Positions 35,058 through 44,835 are shown, counted from the stretch's first letter. The stretch: 64,000 nt of DNA from Candidatus Fermentithermobacillus carboniphilus (GCA_018208355.1 CP062796.1:1148494-1212493); one strand, 5' to 3'. A program made the numbers and translations. Notes: generated by a model not told the origin, from the letters alone.

Positions 35058-35312
35058 CTAGAACTTGGGCTGACGAGGCCGGGCCTCGTTAACCACTATC
35101 TGGCGCCCTCCCAGCATCGTGCCACTCAAGGCATCGATGGCTTTCTGGACATCGGCATCGTCGACTTCCACAAACCCAAATCCCCTGGATCTCCCGGTTT
35201 CCCGGTCGGTGATTATCCGGCAGCTTTTTACTTGCACAAACTGACTGAAAGCTCTCGAAAGCTCTTCGTCGGTCGTGCTCCAGGGAAGGTTTCCGACGTA
35301 GAGAGTCTTCAC
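35058..35312 (-). CDS. RRM-domain RNA-binding protein
   Basis: 84 residues forming a single RNA-recognition motif: RNP2 is LYVGNL (4-9) and RNP1 is RGFGFVEV (43-50). Such one-domain RRM proteins in bacteria are best known in cyanobacteria (Rbp family) and occur in scattered Clostridia; targets are generally unknown. It sits between nadD and yqeK, a block otherwise conserved, so it looks like a later insertion. Confidence 0.93.
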   Translation of the reverse strand: MKTLYVGNLPWSTTDEELSRAFSQFVQVKSCRIITDRETGRSRGFGFVEVDDADVQKAIDALSGTMLGGRQIVVNEARPRQPKF

Positions 35313-35370
35313 CGCGGTTCACCCCCTTTCAACGCCAAATACCCGGTCAATCACGATGTCGGGGTCTCAC

Positions 35371-36030
35371 TCAAACAAGCCATCCTCCGCTGTATGACCG
35401 GGCCACCCGTTTTTCCGCATCACTCAAGTAAAGCCGTTCCTTTTCGATATATTTCATCACGGGATCGGGAACCAGGTACCGGATAGACTTTCCTTCTCTG
35501 ACCCGGCGCCGTATGTCCCGTGAAGAAATCGCCAGAAGTGTGACGGGAAAAGGGTGTATCCTGGAAAAACATTCTTTCCCGATAGCTTTTTCGAGGGAAG
35601 AAAGAGTCTCCATGCTATATCCGGGTCTCGTCACGGCGATGAAGTCGGCGATTTCAAAAAGCTCCCGGTACCCGTTCCATGTGTGGATCTCGAGGATAGC
35701 ATCGAGTCCTGTGATGAAGTATAGGGCTTTTTCGGAGCTAAAAACCTTTTTCAGCTCTTTCAGAGAATCCAGCGTATAGGACGGACCCGGCCGGTCGATC
35801 TCGATTCGGGACACTTCGAAATGCGGGTGGTCAACCGTGGCAAGAAGAGTCATCATGTAACGGTGTTCCGCATCCGTGACTTCTGAAAGAGGCTTGTGAG
35901 GGGGTTTACCAGAGGGCATAAATATTACCCGCTCAAGACCGAAACCCTGCAGCACTTCTTCAGCAGCCCGAAGATGTCCAAAATGAATTGGGTCGAAGGT
36001 ACCGCCCATTATTCCGATAGCAGTCACCAA
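35371..36030 (-). CDS. nadD: Nicotinate-mononucleotide adenylyltransferase
   Basis: 219 residues. Joins NaMN and ATP to deamido-NAD. The nucleotidyltransferase signature [17 protein letters not shown] (9-25) and the C-terminal [21 protein letters not shown] (about 168-188) are intact. It follows obgE, the usual Firmicutes order. Confidence 0.97.
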   Translation of the reverse strand: MVTAIGIMGGTFDPIHFGHLRAAEEVLQGFGLERVIFMPSGKPPHKPLSEVTDAEHRYMMTLLATVDHPHFEVSRIEIDRPGPSYTLDSLKELKKVFSSEKALYFITGLDAILEIHTWNGYRELFEIADFIAVTRPGYSMETLSSLEKAIGKECFSRIHPFPVTLLAISSRDIRRRVREGKSIRYLVPDPVMKYIEKERLYLSDAEKRVARSYSGGWLV

Positions 36031-36134
36031 AAATGCCTCCAGGACTGGAAACCGGGAACACTGAAATCAGGTTCGACACGATATCCTCGTTTTCTGTCAG
36101 CTTCTGCTGACTCTTCTAACTTCTCTCTCACAGG

Positions 36135-37148
36135 TCAGAAATCCTTCTTTTTATCCGTCAATATACGGGCTAGCCCTTGGATGAGTTCCCCCAGCCCGAT
36201 TTTCTTCTCAGCCGATATGGGAAAAACCAGTGTCCCTGAGATATCTTCCAGAGCCTCTTTGACCTCATTGACTTTCTCGGGTTCGGCGAGGTCGATCTTG
36301 TTTATCGCCACCAGGCTGGCCTTTTTCTTCATGCTCTCGCTGTAAGATAAGACTTCATTCCGGACATCCACGAAATCGCCGAGAGCGTCACCCTCGAAAC
36401 CGTGAATATCCACAACATATAGTAAGATGAAAGTCCTTTCGATGTGTCTCAGAAACTCGTGTCCGAGGCCCTTGCCTTCGCTCGCCCCGCGGATTAGTCC
36501 CGGAATATCGGCCACCACGAACTTAAAGTCTCCGTGTTCCACAGTGCCGAGGTGAGGGGTCAGAGTGGTGAAAGGGTAGGGAGCCACTTCGGGCGTAGCG
36601 TTGGATATGGCCCGCAAAAGAGTGGATTTTCCGGCATTGGGAAACCCAACTAGCCCCACGTCAGCGATGGATTTGAGTTCCAGTTCGACCCTTCTCTCTT
36701 GCCCCGGCGTTCCTTCCTCGTATTTCCTCGGCGCCCTGTCAACCGAGGTAGCGAAATGGGCGTTGCCCCTGCCGCCTTTTCCGCCCTTGGCGATTATCGC
36801 TTCCTGGTTCTCGGCGACCAGGTCGGCGATGATCTCTCCGGTATCAAGGTCCCTTACCACCGTCCCCGGAGGAACTCTGACGATCAGGTCTTCCCCCCGC
36901 TTTCCGGCCCGCTTGTCGCCCTCACCGGGCCTCCCGTTCTGGGCCTTTAAGTGGGGATGGTACTTGAAGTCTAAAAGGGTGTTCAGGCCGGGGTCTACCC
37001 TGAAAATGATGTCCCCGCCGTCTCCTCCGTCACCTCCGGCGGGCCCTCCGAAAGGTACATATTTTTCCCGGCGGAAGGCGACGCAGCCCCGGCCTCCGTC
37101 TCCCGCTTTCAGATAAACTTTGACCCTGTCGATAAACCGAGAACTCAC
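36135..37148 (-). CDS. obgE: Obg-family ribosome-assembly GTPase
   Basis: 337 residues from GTG 37148, preceded by GGGGAG. The N-terminal Gly-rich Obg fold (KAGDGGRGCVAFRREKYVP, GGPAGGDGGDGG) precedes a G domain with GFPNAGKSTLL, DIPGLI and NKID. It ends about 85 residues earlier than B. subtilis Obg, so the C-terminal OCT domain is absent. Acts in 50S maturation and stress control. The neighbours rpmA, prp and rplU are the usual ones. Confidence 0.95.
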   Translation of the reverse strand: MSSRFIDRVKVYLKAGDGGRGCVAFRREKYVPFGGPAGGDGGDGGDIIFRVDPGLNTLLDFKYHPHLKAQNGRPGEGDKRAGKRGEDLIVRVPPGTVVRDLDTGEIIADLVAENQEAIIAKGGKGGRGNAHFATSVDRAPRKYEEGTPGQERRVELELKSIADVGLVGFPNAGKSTLLRAISNATPEVAPYPFTTLTPHLGTVEHGDFKFVVADIPGLIRGASEGKGLGHEFLRHIERTFILLYVVDIHGFEGDALGDFVDVRNEVLSYSESMKKKASLVAINKIDLAEPEKVNEVKEALEDISGTLVFPISAEKKIGLGELIQGLARILTDKKKDF

Positions 37149-37268
37149 GAGTAGAGACTCCCCCATAAGGCTGTTCCTCAGCGTCAAAAGCGGCGGATCA
37201 CTCCGCCGCTTCCGGGCAAAATCTGCGAACAGGTTCCTTGCCAGTTATTACCCGTCATCTATTTCCCG

Positions 37269-37592
37269 TCAGTTATCTCCGCCAGATACCGCAGCTTCGT
37301 TCTGAACCACGAAAGCTTCCTGCGGGATAACCGACACGACTTTGTCTTCCCGACCTTTTCGCCGGAAAGAGACGAAGCCGTCGATCTTCGCGAAGAGGGT
37401 ATGGTCCTTTCCCATGCCGACGTTCAGGCCCGGATGCACTTTGGTGCCCCTCTGACGTACTATTATGCTGCCGGCCGTGACGAACTCGCCGTCATGGCTC
37501 TTGACGCCGAGCCGCTTGGAGTGGGAGTCCCGCCCGTTTCTGGAGCTTCCGACACCCTTCTTGTGAGCAAATAGCTGCAGGTCTATTAGCAT
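37269..37592 (-). CDS. rpmA: 50S ribosomal protein L27
   Basis: About 107 residues from ATG 37592 (or the ATG at 37595), behind AGGAGGGG. It opens [19 protein letters not shown]: the short extension ending in LFA is the Firmicutes-type leader removed by the protease Prp, whose gene is next door. The mature protein contacts the peptidyl-transferase centre. The C-terminus has an extra [11 protein letters not shown] tail. Confidence 0.95.
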   Translation of the reverse strand: MLIDLQLFAHKKGVGSSRNGRDSHSKRLGVKSHDGEFVTAGSIIVRQRGTKVHPGLNVGMGKDHTLFAKIDGFVSFRRKGREDKVVSVIPQEAFVVQNEAAVSGGDN

Positions 37593-37677
37593 CATGACAG
37601 CTCCCCTCCTTCGTGTAAACTTATTCCCGATGCAAATCTGATACAAGCCTCATCCTTAGTCCCTACGACCGACCGTT

Positions 37678-38082
37678 TCACACATCGCCCGGCCGCGGAG
37701 AGCCGACAACATACTCGATGGAGAACCCACCCGGGTACGCTTTTGACATTGAGATAAGCCCCATTTCGAGCGTCCTCAGGATCGCTGACGGTCCGGGTTC
37801 TTTTGCTTTGCAGGGATGGACATTCACCCTGAGGTATCCCGACCTCTTCTCGTATCGGACGTCATCACCCAGCACTTCTTTCAGCCCCAGAAGGCACGAC
37901 TGGGTGATGGCGGATACGCCGGCACATACGATATCCTTTCCGTACTCTCCGTAGCCTGCGTGCCCTTCTACCTCAAAACCGTAAAGCCGGCTTGCGTTCG
38001 CAGCACCACGGCTCCGGGAACCGGAACCGCCTCGATCCTTTTCGTACCCTTCGCCGTCTGTAAGGAACCGGACTTTAAGCAT
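37678..38082 (-). CDS. prp: Ribosomal-processing cysteine protease Prp
   Basis: 134 residues, family C108. It removes the N-terminal extension of L27. The catalytic His is in GHAGYGEYGKD and the Cys in IVCAGVSAI. A Ser/Gly/Arg-rich insertion (about 15-32) near the N-terminus makes it longer than the usual 105-115 residues. It overlaps rplU by eight bases. Confidence 0.93.
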   Translation of the reverse strand: MLKVRFLTDGEGYEKDRGGSGSRSRGAANASRLYGFEVEGHAGYGEYGKDIVCAGVSAITQSCLLGLKEVLGDDVRYEKRSGYLRVNVHPCKAKEPGPSAILRTLEMGLISMSKAYPGGFSIEYVVGSPRPGDV

Positions 38083-38392
38083 TTCCTTCGATTGAGTCGA
38101 TCCTCACTTCGGTGAAATGCTGCCTGTGACCGTAGCGCCTTCTGTAGTTGGATTTGGCCTTGTATTTGAATACCAGTATCTTTCTGGCTTTACCCTGACG
38201 TACTATGGTTCCCCTGACCCTGGCTCCCTCAACGTAAGGGTTCCCCACTTTCAGAGAACCATCGGTCGAAATAGCCAGGACTTTCTCGAACGTGCAAGTA
38301 TCGCCGCGCTGTCCATCGATCTTTTCGATCCTAAGAGTGCTTCCAGGGGATACCCTGTACTGTTTTCCGCCGGTCTCTAAAATCGCGTACAA
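38075..38392 (-). CDS. rplU: 50S ribosomal protein L21
   Basis: 105 residues, opening YAILETGGKQYRVSPGSTLRIEKI, with the C-terminal KYKAKSNYRRRYGHRQ signature. First of the rplU-prp-rpmA cluster. The roughly 70 bases between it and rng may hold an L21 leader but show no clear conserved structure. Confidence 0.97.
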   Translation of the reverse strand: MYAILETGGKQYRVSPGSTLRIEKIDGQRGDTCTFEKVLAISTDGSLKVGNPYVEGARVRGTIVRQGKARKILVFKYKAKSNYRRRYGHRQHFTEVRIDSIEGNA

Positions 38393-38464
38393 CTTGGAAA
38401 CCCCCTACTCATATCCCAACTGCCAGCATTACCGTTCCAGTCTAGCACGGCAAAGAAAAACGTG

Positions 38465-40195
38465 TCAAGAAACTTGACTTTTCGTCTGATTATCAATAAT
38501 TCGCCCTTTTGCGAATGTTCGAAAGCATGAGAGGACTTCTACCGGGACCCTCTGCCCTACCCTTGAGCCGGCCCCCTCAACGTTTATGACGTATCCTTCA
38601 ACTCTCGCAATCCCGTCCGCAGGGTTTTGGGCATGAGGTTCCTCGATCAGTAGTTCGAGCGTATCGCCGGGGTGAACGGGAGCAGCCTTTAATGCTATCT
38701 CTTCTCTGGAGCCCAAAGCTTTTACGTTAATGTCCTCTATGTGTAAGGCCTCCGAGCCGCGTATGAAGATGCTCCGTCCTGTCTCTTTTTCGAGTTCTCT
38801 GAGGTTCGCCCCTCCGGGCCCTATTAAATAGGACGCAACCCCTGGGTTCACCTCAACCAGAACCGCCTCGCTCTGGGAATTCCTGAGAAGGCGCCTGATC
38901 TCCCTCCTTATCCTCGAAGCCACCGTTTCCTCGGAAAGGACTATTCCTTTTCCACCGCAGTACGGGCACATCCTGGTCATCATCGCGTCCAGGCTCTGGC
39001 GAACCTTCTTCCTGGTCATCTCCAAGAGCCCCAGGCCGGTCAATCCCATAACCACGGTTTTTGTGTGGTCCCGTTTCAGGTGCTTCTCCAGTTCTTCTAT
39101 CACCTTCTGGCGGTGTTCGGGATTCTCCATGTCTATGAAGTCGATGATTATGATCCCGCCGATGTCACGCAACCTGAGCTGCCTCGCTATTTCTTCGCAA
39201 GCTTCCATGTTGGTCTTGAAAACCGTTTCCGAAAGATCTTTCCCTCCGATGAAACGCCCGGTGTTCACGTCTATGACTGTAAGGGCTTCGGTTCTGTCGA
39301 TGACCAGGTACCCCCCGGAACGGAGCCAAACCTGTCTCTGGAGGGCTTGTTCTATGGCTGCTTCTACCCCGTACAGGTCGAAGAGGGGGATCTCCTTGTC
39401 GCGGTAATATATGACGCGATCTTTCATCTCAGGCGATACGTTGTCCAAAAGTTCCAGGATCTTTCCGTAAGTATTGACGTCGTCCACCAGCATCCTGGTG
39501 GTCTCCTGGTTGAGTTCATCCCGGACCATTCGGAAAACGAGGCCGAGATCCCGGTGGATGAGGGCCGGGGCCTGAGCGTTCTGGCTTTTGGACCTGACTT
39601 TTTCCCAAAGCCGCAACACAAATGAAAGGTCTTTCTCGAGCTCTTCAATAGATTTCTTCTCGGCGACGGTCCTGATTATGAGCCCCATATTCTTTGGCTT
39701 TATCTCTCTGGCTATCTTCCGCAGCCTCTGCCTTTCCTTTTCGTCGGTTATCCGTCGCGAGACCCCCACATAGTTCACCGTGGGCATGAGGACAAGGTAC
39801 CGTCCGGGAAATGTGATGTGCCGCGTCACTCTCGCACCCTTGGTCCCTATGGCCTCTTTCACCACCTGAACCAAGATGCTCTGACCCGGCTTGACCAGTT
39901 CGGTTATGCTCTTTTTCTTTCTACTCCTGCTAAGATTCCCGATGTCTTCCTGATCCTCGAGCTCGGGAGGAAGGAAAGCGTCATCAACGTATAGGAAAGC
40001 GTTTTTCTCTTCTCCAATATCTATGAAGGCGGCCTGCATGCCGGGTAAAACATTGATTACTTTTCCCAGATATATGCTGCCGGCAGTCTTCTGACTCGTG
40101 GGTCTTTCAAGGTAAAACTCAACCACTGAACCGTCTTCTACCACGGCCACCCTCGTTTCATCCCGGTTAGCGTTAATAAGAATCTCCCTGTTCAT
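38465..40195 (-). CDS. rng: Ribonuclease G/E
   Basis: 576 residues. S1 domain (about 38-125), RNase H-like and 5'-sensor regions, catalytic Asp309 (TVIDVNTG) and Asp352 (IDFIDM), the Zn-link CPYCGG (410-415), and a C-terminal extension with a TRAM-like segment. An endonuclease for 5' maturation of rRNA and mRNA decay; in Clostridia it sits upstream of rplU. It has no degradosome scaffold. Confidence 0.96.
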   Translation of the reverse strand: MNREILINANRDETRVAVVEDGSVVEFYLERPTSQKTAGSIYLGKVINVLPGMQAAFIDIGEEKNAFLYVDDAFLPPELEDQEDIGNLSRSRKKKSITELVKPGQSILVQVVKEAIGTKGARVTRHITFPGRYLVLMPTVNYVGVSRRITDEKERQRLRKIAREIKPKNMGLIIRTVAEKKSIEELEKDLSFVLRLWEKVRSKSQNAQAPALIHRDLGLVFRMVRDELNQETTRMLVDDVNTYGKILELLDNVSPEMKDRVIYYRDKEIPLFDLYGVEAAIEQALQRQVWLRSGGYLVIDRTEALTVIDVNTGRFIGGKDLSETVFKTNMEACEEIARQLRLRDIGGIIIIDFIDMENPEHRQKVIEELEKHLKRDHTKTVVMGLTGLGLLEMTRKKVRQSLDAMMTRMCPYCGGKGIVLSEETVASRIRREIRRLLRNSQSEAVLVEVNPGVASYLIGPGGANLRELEKETGRSIFIRGSEALHIEDINVKALGSREEIALKAAPVHPGDTLELLIEEPHAQNPADGIARVEGYVINVEGAGSRVGQRVPVEVLSCFRTFAKGRIIDNQTKSQVS

Positions 40196-40231
40196 GGGAG
40201 CGATTTCATCTCCTAAAGTTAGAAATGGTTA

Positions 40232-40984
40232 TCAGTCCAGGTAGACCTTTTTTCGGTCTACAACCGCTTCTCTGGGGTCAATCTGTAACCCAAATCTAGA
40301 AAGACAGGCCAAAACCCACTGTGGCCTTACAGTGCGGCCCGCATCGTGTTTAATCTTCATCGTAATAAAGGCTCTCTCTTCGGGCTCTGGTTTCCCCAAT
40401 TTGACATCCATATCCAGCACGTAAGGGCGGAGGTCGACGTCCTTGGTCTCTTTGGGTCGCTGTATCTGAAATAAAACGGAATGTTCACGCAAAAAAGCGT
40501 TCACGGCAGAAACGAGGCTGTCTCTTTCCACCCCCTTTATGTCCACCTCGTACTCGGACGCGGAAATCTTCTCCTCTAAAGACTCTTCTTGGTCTGGGAC
40601 AATGGAAACACCCCTTACTGAAAAACCGGGAGGCATATTATCTGAAAGCGCCCTGGCAAGGCTTTTTAGCTCTTTGAGGTCTATGACGTCCCCGTGAGCC
40701 CCCGCTCCAGTGGGGATTCTGCCCTGTCCCTTACCTGACCCCTTCTTCCCGGCTGAACCTGGGATTTTCTCGGAGTCGAGCACTACGTCGAAGTATTCCT
40801 CCTCACCGGCGGTACCCACCGGGAGGGGCGCATAAAAGGAGATCTTCGGCTTGGGGGAAAAACCCTGGGTCATCGCAACGGGCCAGCCAGCCCTTCTGAG
40901 TGACATCTGGATTACCCTTGCTACATCGAGGTGGCTCAAGAACCTCACGCTATCGCCCTTACGGTACTTCACCCTGATCTTCAA
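40232..40984 (-). CDS. TIGR03936/DUF2344 family protein
   Basis: 250 residues, opening VKYRKGDSVRFLSHLDVARVIQMSLRRAGWPVAMTQGFSPKPKISF (split), the signature of the radical-SAM-linked DUF2344 family. It directly follows the TIGR03960 radical SAM gene, six bases apart, a pairing common in Firmicutes where the two genes are sometimes fused. Function unknown; a tRNA or protein modification partner is inferred from context only. A Lys/Gly-rich insertion lies at about 75-95. Confidence 0.9.
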   Translation of the reverse strand: MKIRVKYRKGDSVRFLSHLDVARVIQMSLRRAGWPVAMTQGFSPKPKISFYAPLPVGTAGEEEYFDVVLDSEKIPGSAGKKGSGKGQGRIPTGAGAHGDVIDLKELKSLARALSDNMPPGFSVRGVSIVPDQEESLEEKISASEYEVDIKGVERDSLVSAVNAFLREHSVLFQIQRPKETKDVDLRPYVLDMDVKLGKPEPEERAFITMKIKHDAGRTVRPQWVLACLSRFGLQIDPREAVVDRKKVYLD

Positions 40985-40990
40985 GGACCG

Positions 40991-42967
40991 TCACCTTTCC
41001 CCCGCCAACCGCACTCTAACGCCGAAATCCGGGCATATCCCGCAACCCGTACACAATCCCGCTCTGCAATCTCTGGTAAGCATCCTTTCCAAGGCTCTCT
41101 CTCTTTCCTTCCATAAGTACGATTTCCTGACCCCTGAGTCTAAGTGGTCCCATGGCAGCACTTCGTCTTTTCCCCGCTCCCTATGGGCATAAAAGGCCGC
41201 GTCAACCCCTGTTTCCCTGAAAATCTCCTCCCAGGCCACGGGGTCAAACCTATCTGGCCACGCATCGAATCTCCTTCCTCGCTTGAAGGCAAGTTCCAGG
41301 GATGCCCCCAGCCTGCGGTCGCCCCTGGAGAATATGGCCTCAAGCCTCGTCATTTCCGCATCATGGTACCTGAATTCTAGCCCGGGCCCCCTTAAAGCCC
41401 TGGCAAGTATCGCCTGGCGACGCGCTATCTCCTCTGGAACCATGCAGGCTTCCCACTGGAACGGAGTGTGGGGCTTAGGCACAAACCCGGAGACCGACAC
41501 GACAACCGTCGGCCTGATCCCCAGGTCACGTCCGGCCTGCCTCACTCGAACTGCGAGGTCCGCTATCGCGGCTACGTCTTCGTCAGTCTCACCCGGAAGG
41601 CCGATCATGAAATAGAACTTGATGTGGGAAAAACCCGCCCGGAACGCGTGCAAAGACGCTTCAAGGATGTCCCCTTCAGTGACTTTCTTATTGATGACAT
41701 CCCTCATGCGCTGAGAGCCGGCCTCTGGCGCGAGGGTAAGCCCGGTGTGGGTTGACGTCCCCAGAGCCTCCGCAAGCCCCACCGAGAAGGAATCCACTCT
41801 TAAAGAAGGAAGGGATACCCGGGCAGCGCACGGATTGTCCTTGACGAGGCTTGAGACCACTTCCTTGATGCGGCTGTAGTCGGCAGACGAGAGAGAAACC
41901 AGGGACACTTCATCGTAGCCGGACCGGGCCAGGATTTCCCTGGCCAGTCTCTCTACTGTCTCCGGCTCCCGCTCCCTTACGGGTCGGTAAAGTACCCCGG
42001 CCTGGCAAAACCTGCATCCCTGAGTGCAGCCCCGAAAGATCTCGACCATGGCTCTATCATGGATCGGCTCCATGAGAGGGATGACAGGATCTAGGGGGAA
42101 TGGCGCGTCTTCCAGGGAACGGACCACACGCTTTCTGACCCTTTCAGGGGGAAGATAGATGCCCGGCTTATCCTCGTTTAACGAGGCACACTTACGCGGG
42201 TTCGGGCCCTTCGATAAGGTGTCCCGGATATGGGCGTACATGCCTGGATCTACCGGGATCTCTTTGGGTCTTATGGCCTCGATGGTTCCATCAGTCCCGT
42301 AATCGACGCTGTAGAAAGAGGGGACGTAAACCCCTTCTAAAAGAGAAAGCATGATGAGAAGGTCTTTCCTGGGTCTTCCCGACCGTTTCCACTGACGGTA
42401 TACATCCACTATTTCAAGGACGAGTTCTTCTCCATCCCCGAGGGCGAAAGCATCTATAAAGTCAGAAAGCGGCTCTGCTGCCATGGCGCACGGTCCCCCG
42501 GCGATCACCAGAGGATGTTCCCGCGTCCGGTCCCGGGACCGAAGCGGGATTCGGCCGAGGTCCAGCATGGCCAGTACGTTGGTATACGTTAGTTCGTATT
42601 GGAGGGAAAAACCGACGATGTCAAAAACGTATAGAGGCAGCCTGGACTCTATACTGAACAGCGGCCATCCCTTTTCACGCAAGAGTTTTTCCATGTCGAT
42701 CCACGGTGCATAAACCCGCTCGCAGGCCACATCTTGGCGGCTATTCAAAACGTGGTACAGTATCTGAGAGCCCAGGTGGCTCATGCCCACCTCGTACACA
42801 TCGGGGAATGCGAGGGCAAAATGTACATCGACCGAGGAATGGTCCTTCACACGCGCGTTTATTTCCCCTCCGGTGTACCTCGCAGGTTTTTGGACTTTAC
42901 CCAGTTCTCTCCGTAGATCGTCCCATTCGATGATGTTGTACCGAACACCTAACACTTTCGCCCGCAA
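40991..42967 (-). CDS. TIGR03960 B12-binding-domain radical SAM protein
   Basis: 658 residues. A B12-binding-like N-terminal Rossmann region (about 50-200) precedes a radical SAM core with the Cys cluster in FRGCTQGCRFCQAG (about 306-319), and a Cys-rich tail (CRAGLCTGCGICPDFG) that may hold another iron-sulfur cluster. The family is conserved upstream of rng/rplU in Firmicutes; its substrate is not established. A TATAAT lies upstream at 43028-43033 on this strand. Confidence 0.93.
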   Translation of the reverse strand: MRAKVLGVRYNIIEWDDLRRELGKVQKPARYTGGEINARVKDHSSVDVHFALAFPDVYEVGMSHLGSQILYHVLNSRQDVACERVYAPWIDMEKLLREKGWPLFSIESRLPLYVFDIVGFSLQYELTYTNVLAMLDLGRIPLRSRDRTREHPLVIAGGPCAMAAEPLSDFIDAFALGDGEELVLEIVDVYRQWKRSGRPRKDLLIMLSLLEGVYVPSFYSVDYGTDGTIEAIRPKEIPVDPGMYAHIRDTLSKGPNPRKCASLNEDKPGIYLPPERVRKRVVRSLEDAPFPLDPVIPLMEPIHDRAMVEIFRGCTQGCRFCQAGVLYRPVREREPETVERLAREILARSGYDEVSLVSLSSADYSRIKEVVSSLVKDNPCAARVSLPSLRVDSFSVGLAEALGTSTHTGLTLAPEAGSQRMRDVINKKVTEGDILEASLHAFRAGFSHIKFYFMIGLPGETDEDVAAIADLAVRVRQAGRDLGIRPTVVVSVSGFVPKPHTPFQWEACMVPEEIARRQAILARALRGPGLEFRYHDAEMTRLEAIFSRGDRRLGASLELAFKRGRRFDAWPDRFDPVAWEEIFRETGVDAAFYAHRERGKDEVLPWDHLDSGVRKSYLWKERERALERMLTRDCRAGLCTGCGICPDFGVRVRLAGER

Positions 42968-43027
42968 CCCTCTTCACAGAAGTCCGTTATTCGTCCCACT
43001 TTTAAGGCACCTTATGCCTCACTGTAC

Positions 43028-43033
43028 ATTATA
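43028..43033 (-). promoter_or_regulatory. -10 element upstream of the radical SAM-rng-rplU cluster
   Basis: Perfect TATAAT on the minus strand 60 bases before the radical SAM gene, just downstream of a terminator; the -35 is poor. Confidence 0.45.
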
Positions 43034-43063
43034 ACCCGGATAATACAAGAAAGGAAAAAGGAA

Positions 43064-43096
43064 GGGAGGTTATCCGCATCCCGGGCAAAACCTCCC
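43064..43096 (-). terminator. Terminator of the riboswitch operon
   Basis: On the minus strand GGGAGGTT and AACCTCCC form the stem, followed by TTCCTTTTTCCTTT. It lies 39 bases after the stop of the B12 protein gene, separating this operon from the radical SAM cluster. Confidence 0.85.
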
Positions 43097-43134
43097 TAAA
43101 GCGGGCAAAGTGGAGAGCGAAAACCTCCGCGACG

Positions 43135-44835
43135 CTATCCAGCGACGTTCACCAGGAGCTCGCTTTTTTCGATGGTTGCGAGGATGCTATCTACCCTCTC
43201 TTTTTCGGAAATGGTTTTTTTGCTAACCGGGTCCACAGCAACGCACGCTCCGCCCACAACCCTTGTCTCAACCTTGCCAGAGGCGAACGGGTTACCTACA
43301 AGGTGAGGCGCATCCAGCAGACCGACCTTTATGGCAAAAGCCAGTACCTCGGGGCTGGTCAGAGGGTCACCTATTTCTGGACCTGACAGGTCCTTCACAA
43401 TTTGAGGGAGTGAAGAAATCGCATCCAGCAGGACGCGGGCTTCCTCTAGAAGCCGGACCTTTCTTTCCTGTACTCTTTCGTCCTTTGTCAGGTCAGGCAT
43501 CCCTTCGAGACAGTTCCTTATGACTCCCCGCACGATCTTGCAGCTTTCGATAACATCCTCGGCTGTGGCCGCGTGATCCCCTTCACAGAACCCCACAACG
43601 TGGACGATGTGCGGTTTCAAGGCCATGCTTACCAGGGTGGATGTGGCCAGCTGGCCCTTGGCAAGGCCGAAGTCTTGCGGAAAACTGGATAGTCCCGCCC
43701 TCACCTGCCTTATCACCCTGAAGTTCTCATCCGCCAAAGATTCAATGAGTTCAAGTTTTGCAAGCATTTTTCCCAGATCCATGATGGCGGAGGTTCCGGG
43801 CGGAGTGTTGAACATGAACTGAGCAACATAGTCTCTCACGCCCATTTTCTTGGCGTTATAGGCAGCAAGATATGCGGCTGCCACGGCTACGGAATCCGGG
43901 GCGTCTCTCAGGCTCCAGTGATGGGACTCATTCACCTCTACGGGTATACCCCGCTCGGCGTGCCAAGCCATTGCCGCTTGGGATTCCCTTATGGACTCCA
44001 CCACCGTCCGGGGTCCACGCCCGTCAAGCACGTTGTACCAGCAAAGCGGGATGGCGGCCCAGGCATTGTTTATGGTGTTCAAGAGGACCTGGGCAAACTT
44101 CAGGACGTCCCGAGTTCCGCTGTAGCACCGCATCAGCGGGTAATTCCCTCGCCGCGAAGCCCGGTAGAGAGCGAGGAAATCTTCGGGAGTACGGACGGGC
44201 ACACCGCCTGCTCCATCCTGGTCCGGGTCCATATCTTCCGGATGAAAGAAATTCTCCTGGGCATTCTGGTCGGGCCCCAACGATATGACGTCCAGGACTT
44301 TTGAATCCGCTATTTTCTCTATTCCCCTTATCGTATCTTCCAGGGAAGGCAAGCCGAAATGGTGCCTCAAGAGCGGGTACGGGGCTTTCCAAGAAATCCT
44401 TCCAAGGAGAGTACCGGGATAGTCCTCTTCAGTCCGGTCAACAGTTTCGCCTTTCAAGTAAGCTATTATTTCGTCAAGGTCTTCGGTCCCGGAGAACACC
44501 GCATCGAATATCCCCGAATCCCTCGCTTTTTCCGCGCAGGGAGGCGTACCTCCGAAAATAAGCTTTGGGTGAACTCCCTGAAGGTCAAGAGCCTTTTTCA
44601 ACCTTTCAGTCAATCTTGTTACCGATTCCGGGTTTAGGCGGTACCCCACCGCCAGAATATCCGGCCTCTTCTCCCTGACTGACAGGGCAAGGTCCTCCGG
44701 AGACCTGGCGGCACCCAGGAATTCTGTATCATAACCCAGAGAACCGGCCAATCTCAGGAAATTCAATACTCCTGCCACGTGCACGCAATCGCCCATAGAT
44801 GCACCTATTATTTTCAACTGGGAGTTTCTCTTCAC
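43135..44835 (-). CDS. Fused B12-binding / glutamate-mutase-E-like protein
   Basis: 566 residues. The N-terminal part (about 1-130) resembles the cobalamin-binding small subunit of glutamate mutase (IIGASMGDCVHVAGVLNFL; SPEDLALSVREKRPDILAVG), but its ligand motif is Asp16-x-x-His19-x-x-Gly22, one residue longer than the usual D-x-H-x-x-G. The remainder (about 230-500) matches the barrel of glutamate mutase subunit E in order and spacing, e.g. SSFPQDFGLAKGQLATSTLVSMALKPHIVHVV. So it looks like an adenosylcobalamin carbon-skeleton mutase on one chain; substrate unknown. Last gene of the operon, overlapping the dehydrogenase-like gene by four bases. Confidence 0.78.
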   Translation of the reverse strand: MKRNSQLKIIGASMGDCVHVAGVLNFLRLAGSLGYDTEFLGAARSPEDLALSVREKRPDILAVGYRLNPESVTRLTERLKKALDLQGVHPKLIFGGTPPCAEKARDSGIFDAVFSGTEDLDEIIAYLKGETVDRTEEDYPGTLLGRISWKAPYPLLRHHFGLPSLEDTIRGIEKIADSKVLDVISLGPDQNAQENFFHPEDMDPDQDGAGGVPVRTPEDFLALYRASRRGNYPLMRCYSGTRDVLKFAQVLLNTINNAWAAIPLCWYNVLDGRGPRTVVESIRESQAAMAWHAERGIPVEVNESHHWSLRDAPDSVAVAAAYLAAYNAKKMGVRDYVAQFMFNTPPGTSAIMDLGKMLAKLELIESLADENFRVIRQVRAGLSSFPQDFGLAKGQLATSTLVSMALKPHIVHVVGFCEGDHAATAEDVIESCKIVRGVIRNCLEGMPDLTKDERVQERKVRLLEEARVLLDAISSLPQIVKDLSGPEIGDPLTSPEVLAFAIKVGLLDAPHLVGNPFASGKVETRVVGGACVAVDPVSKKTISEKERVDSILATIEKSELLVNVAG

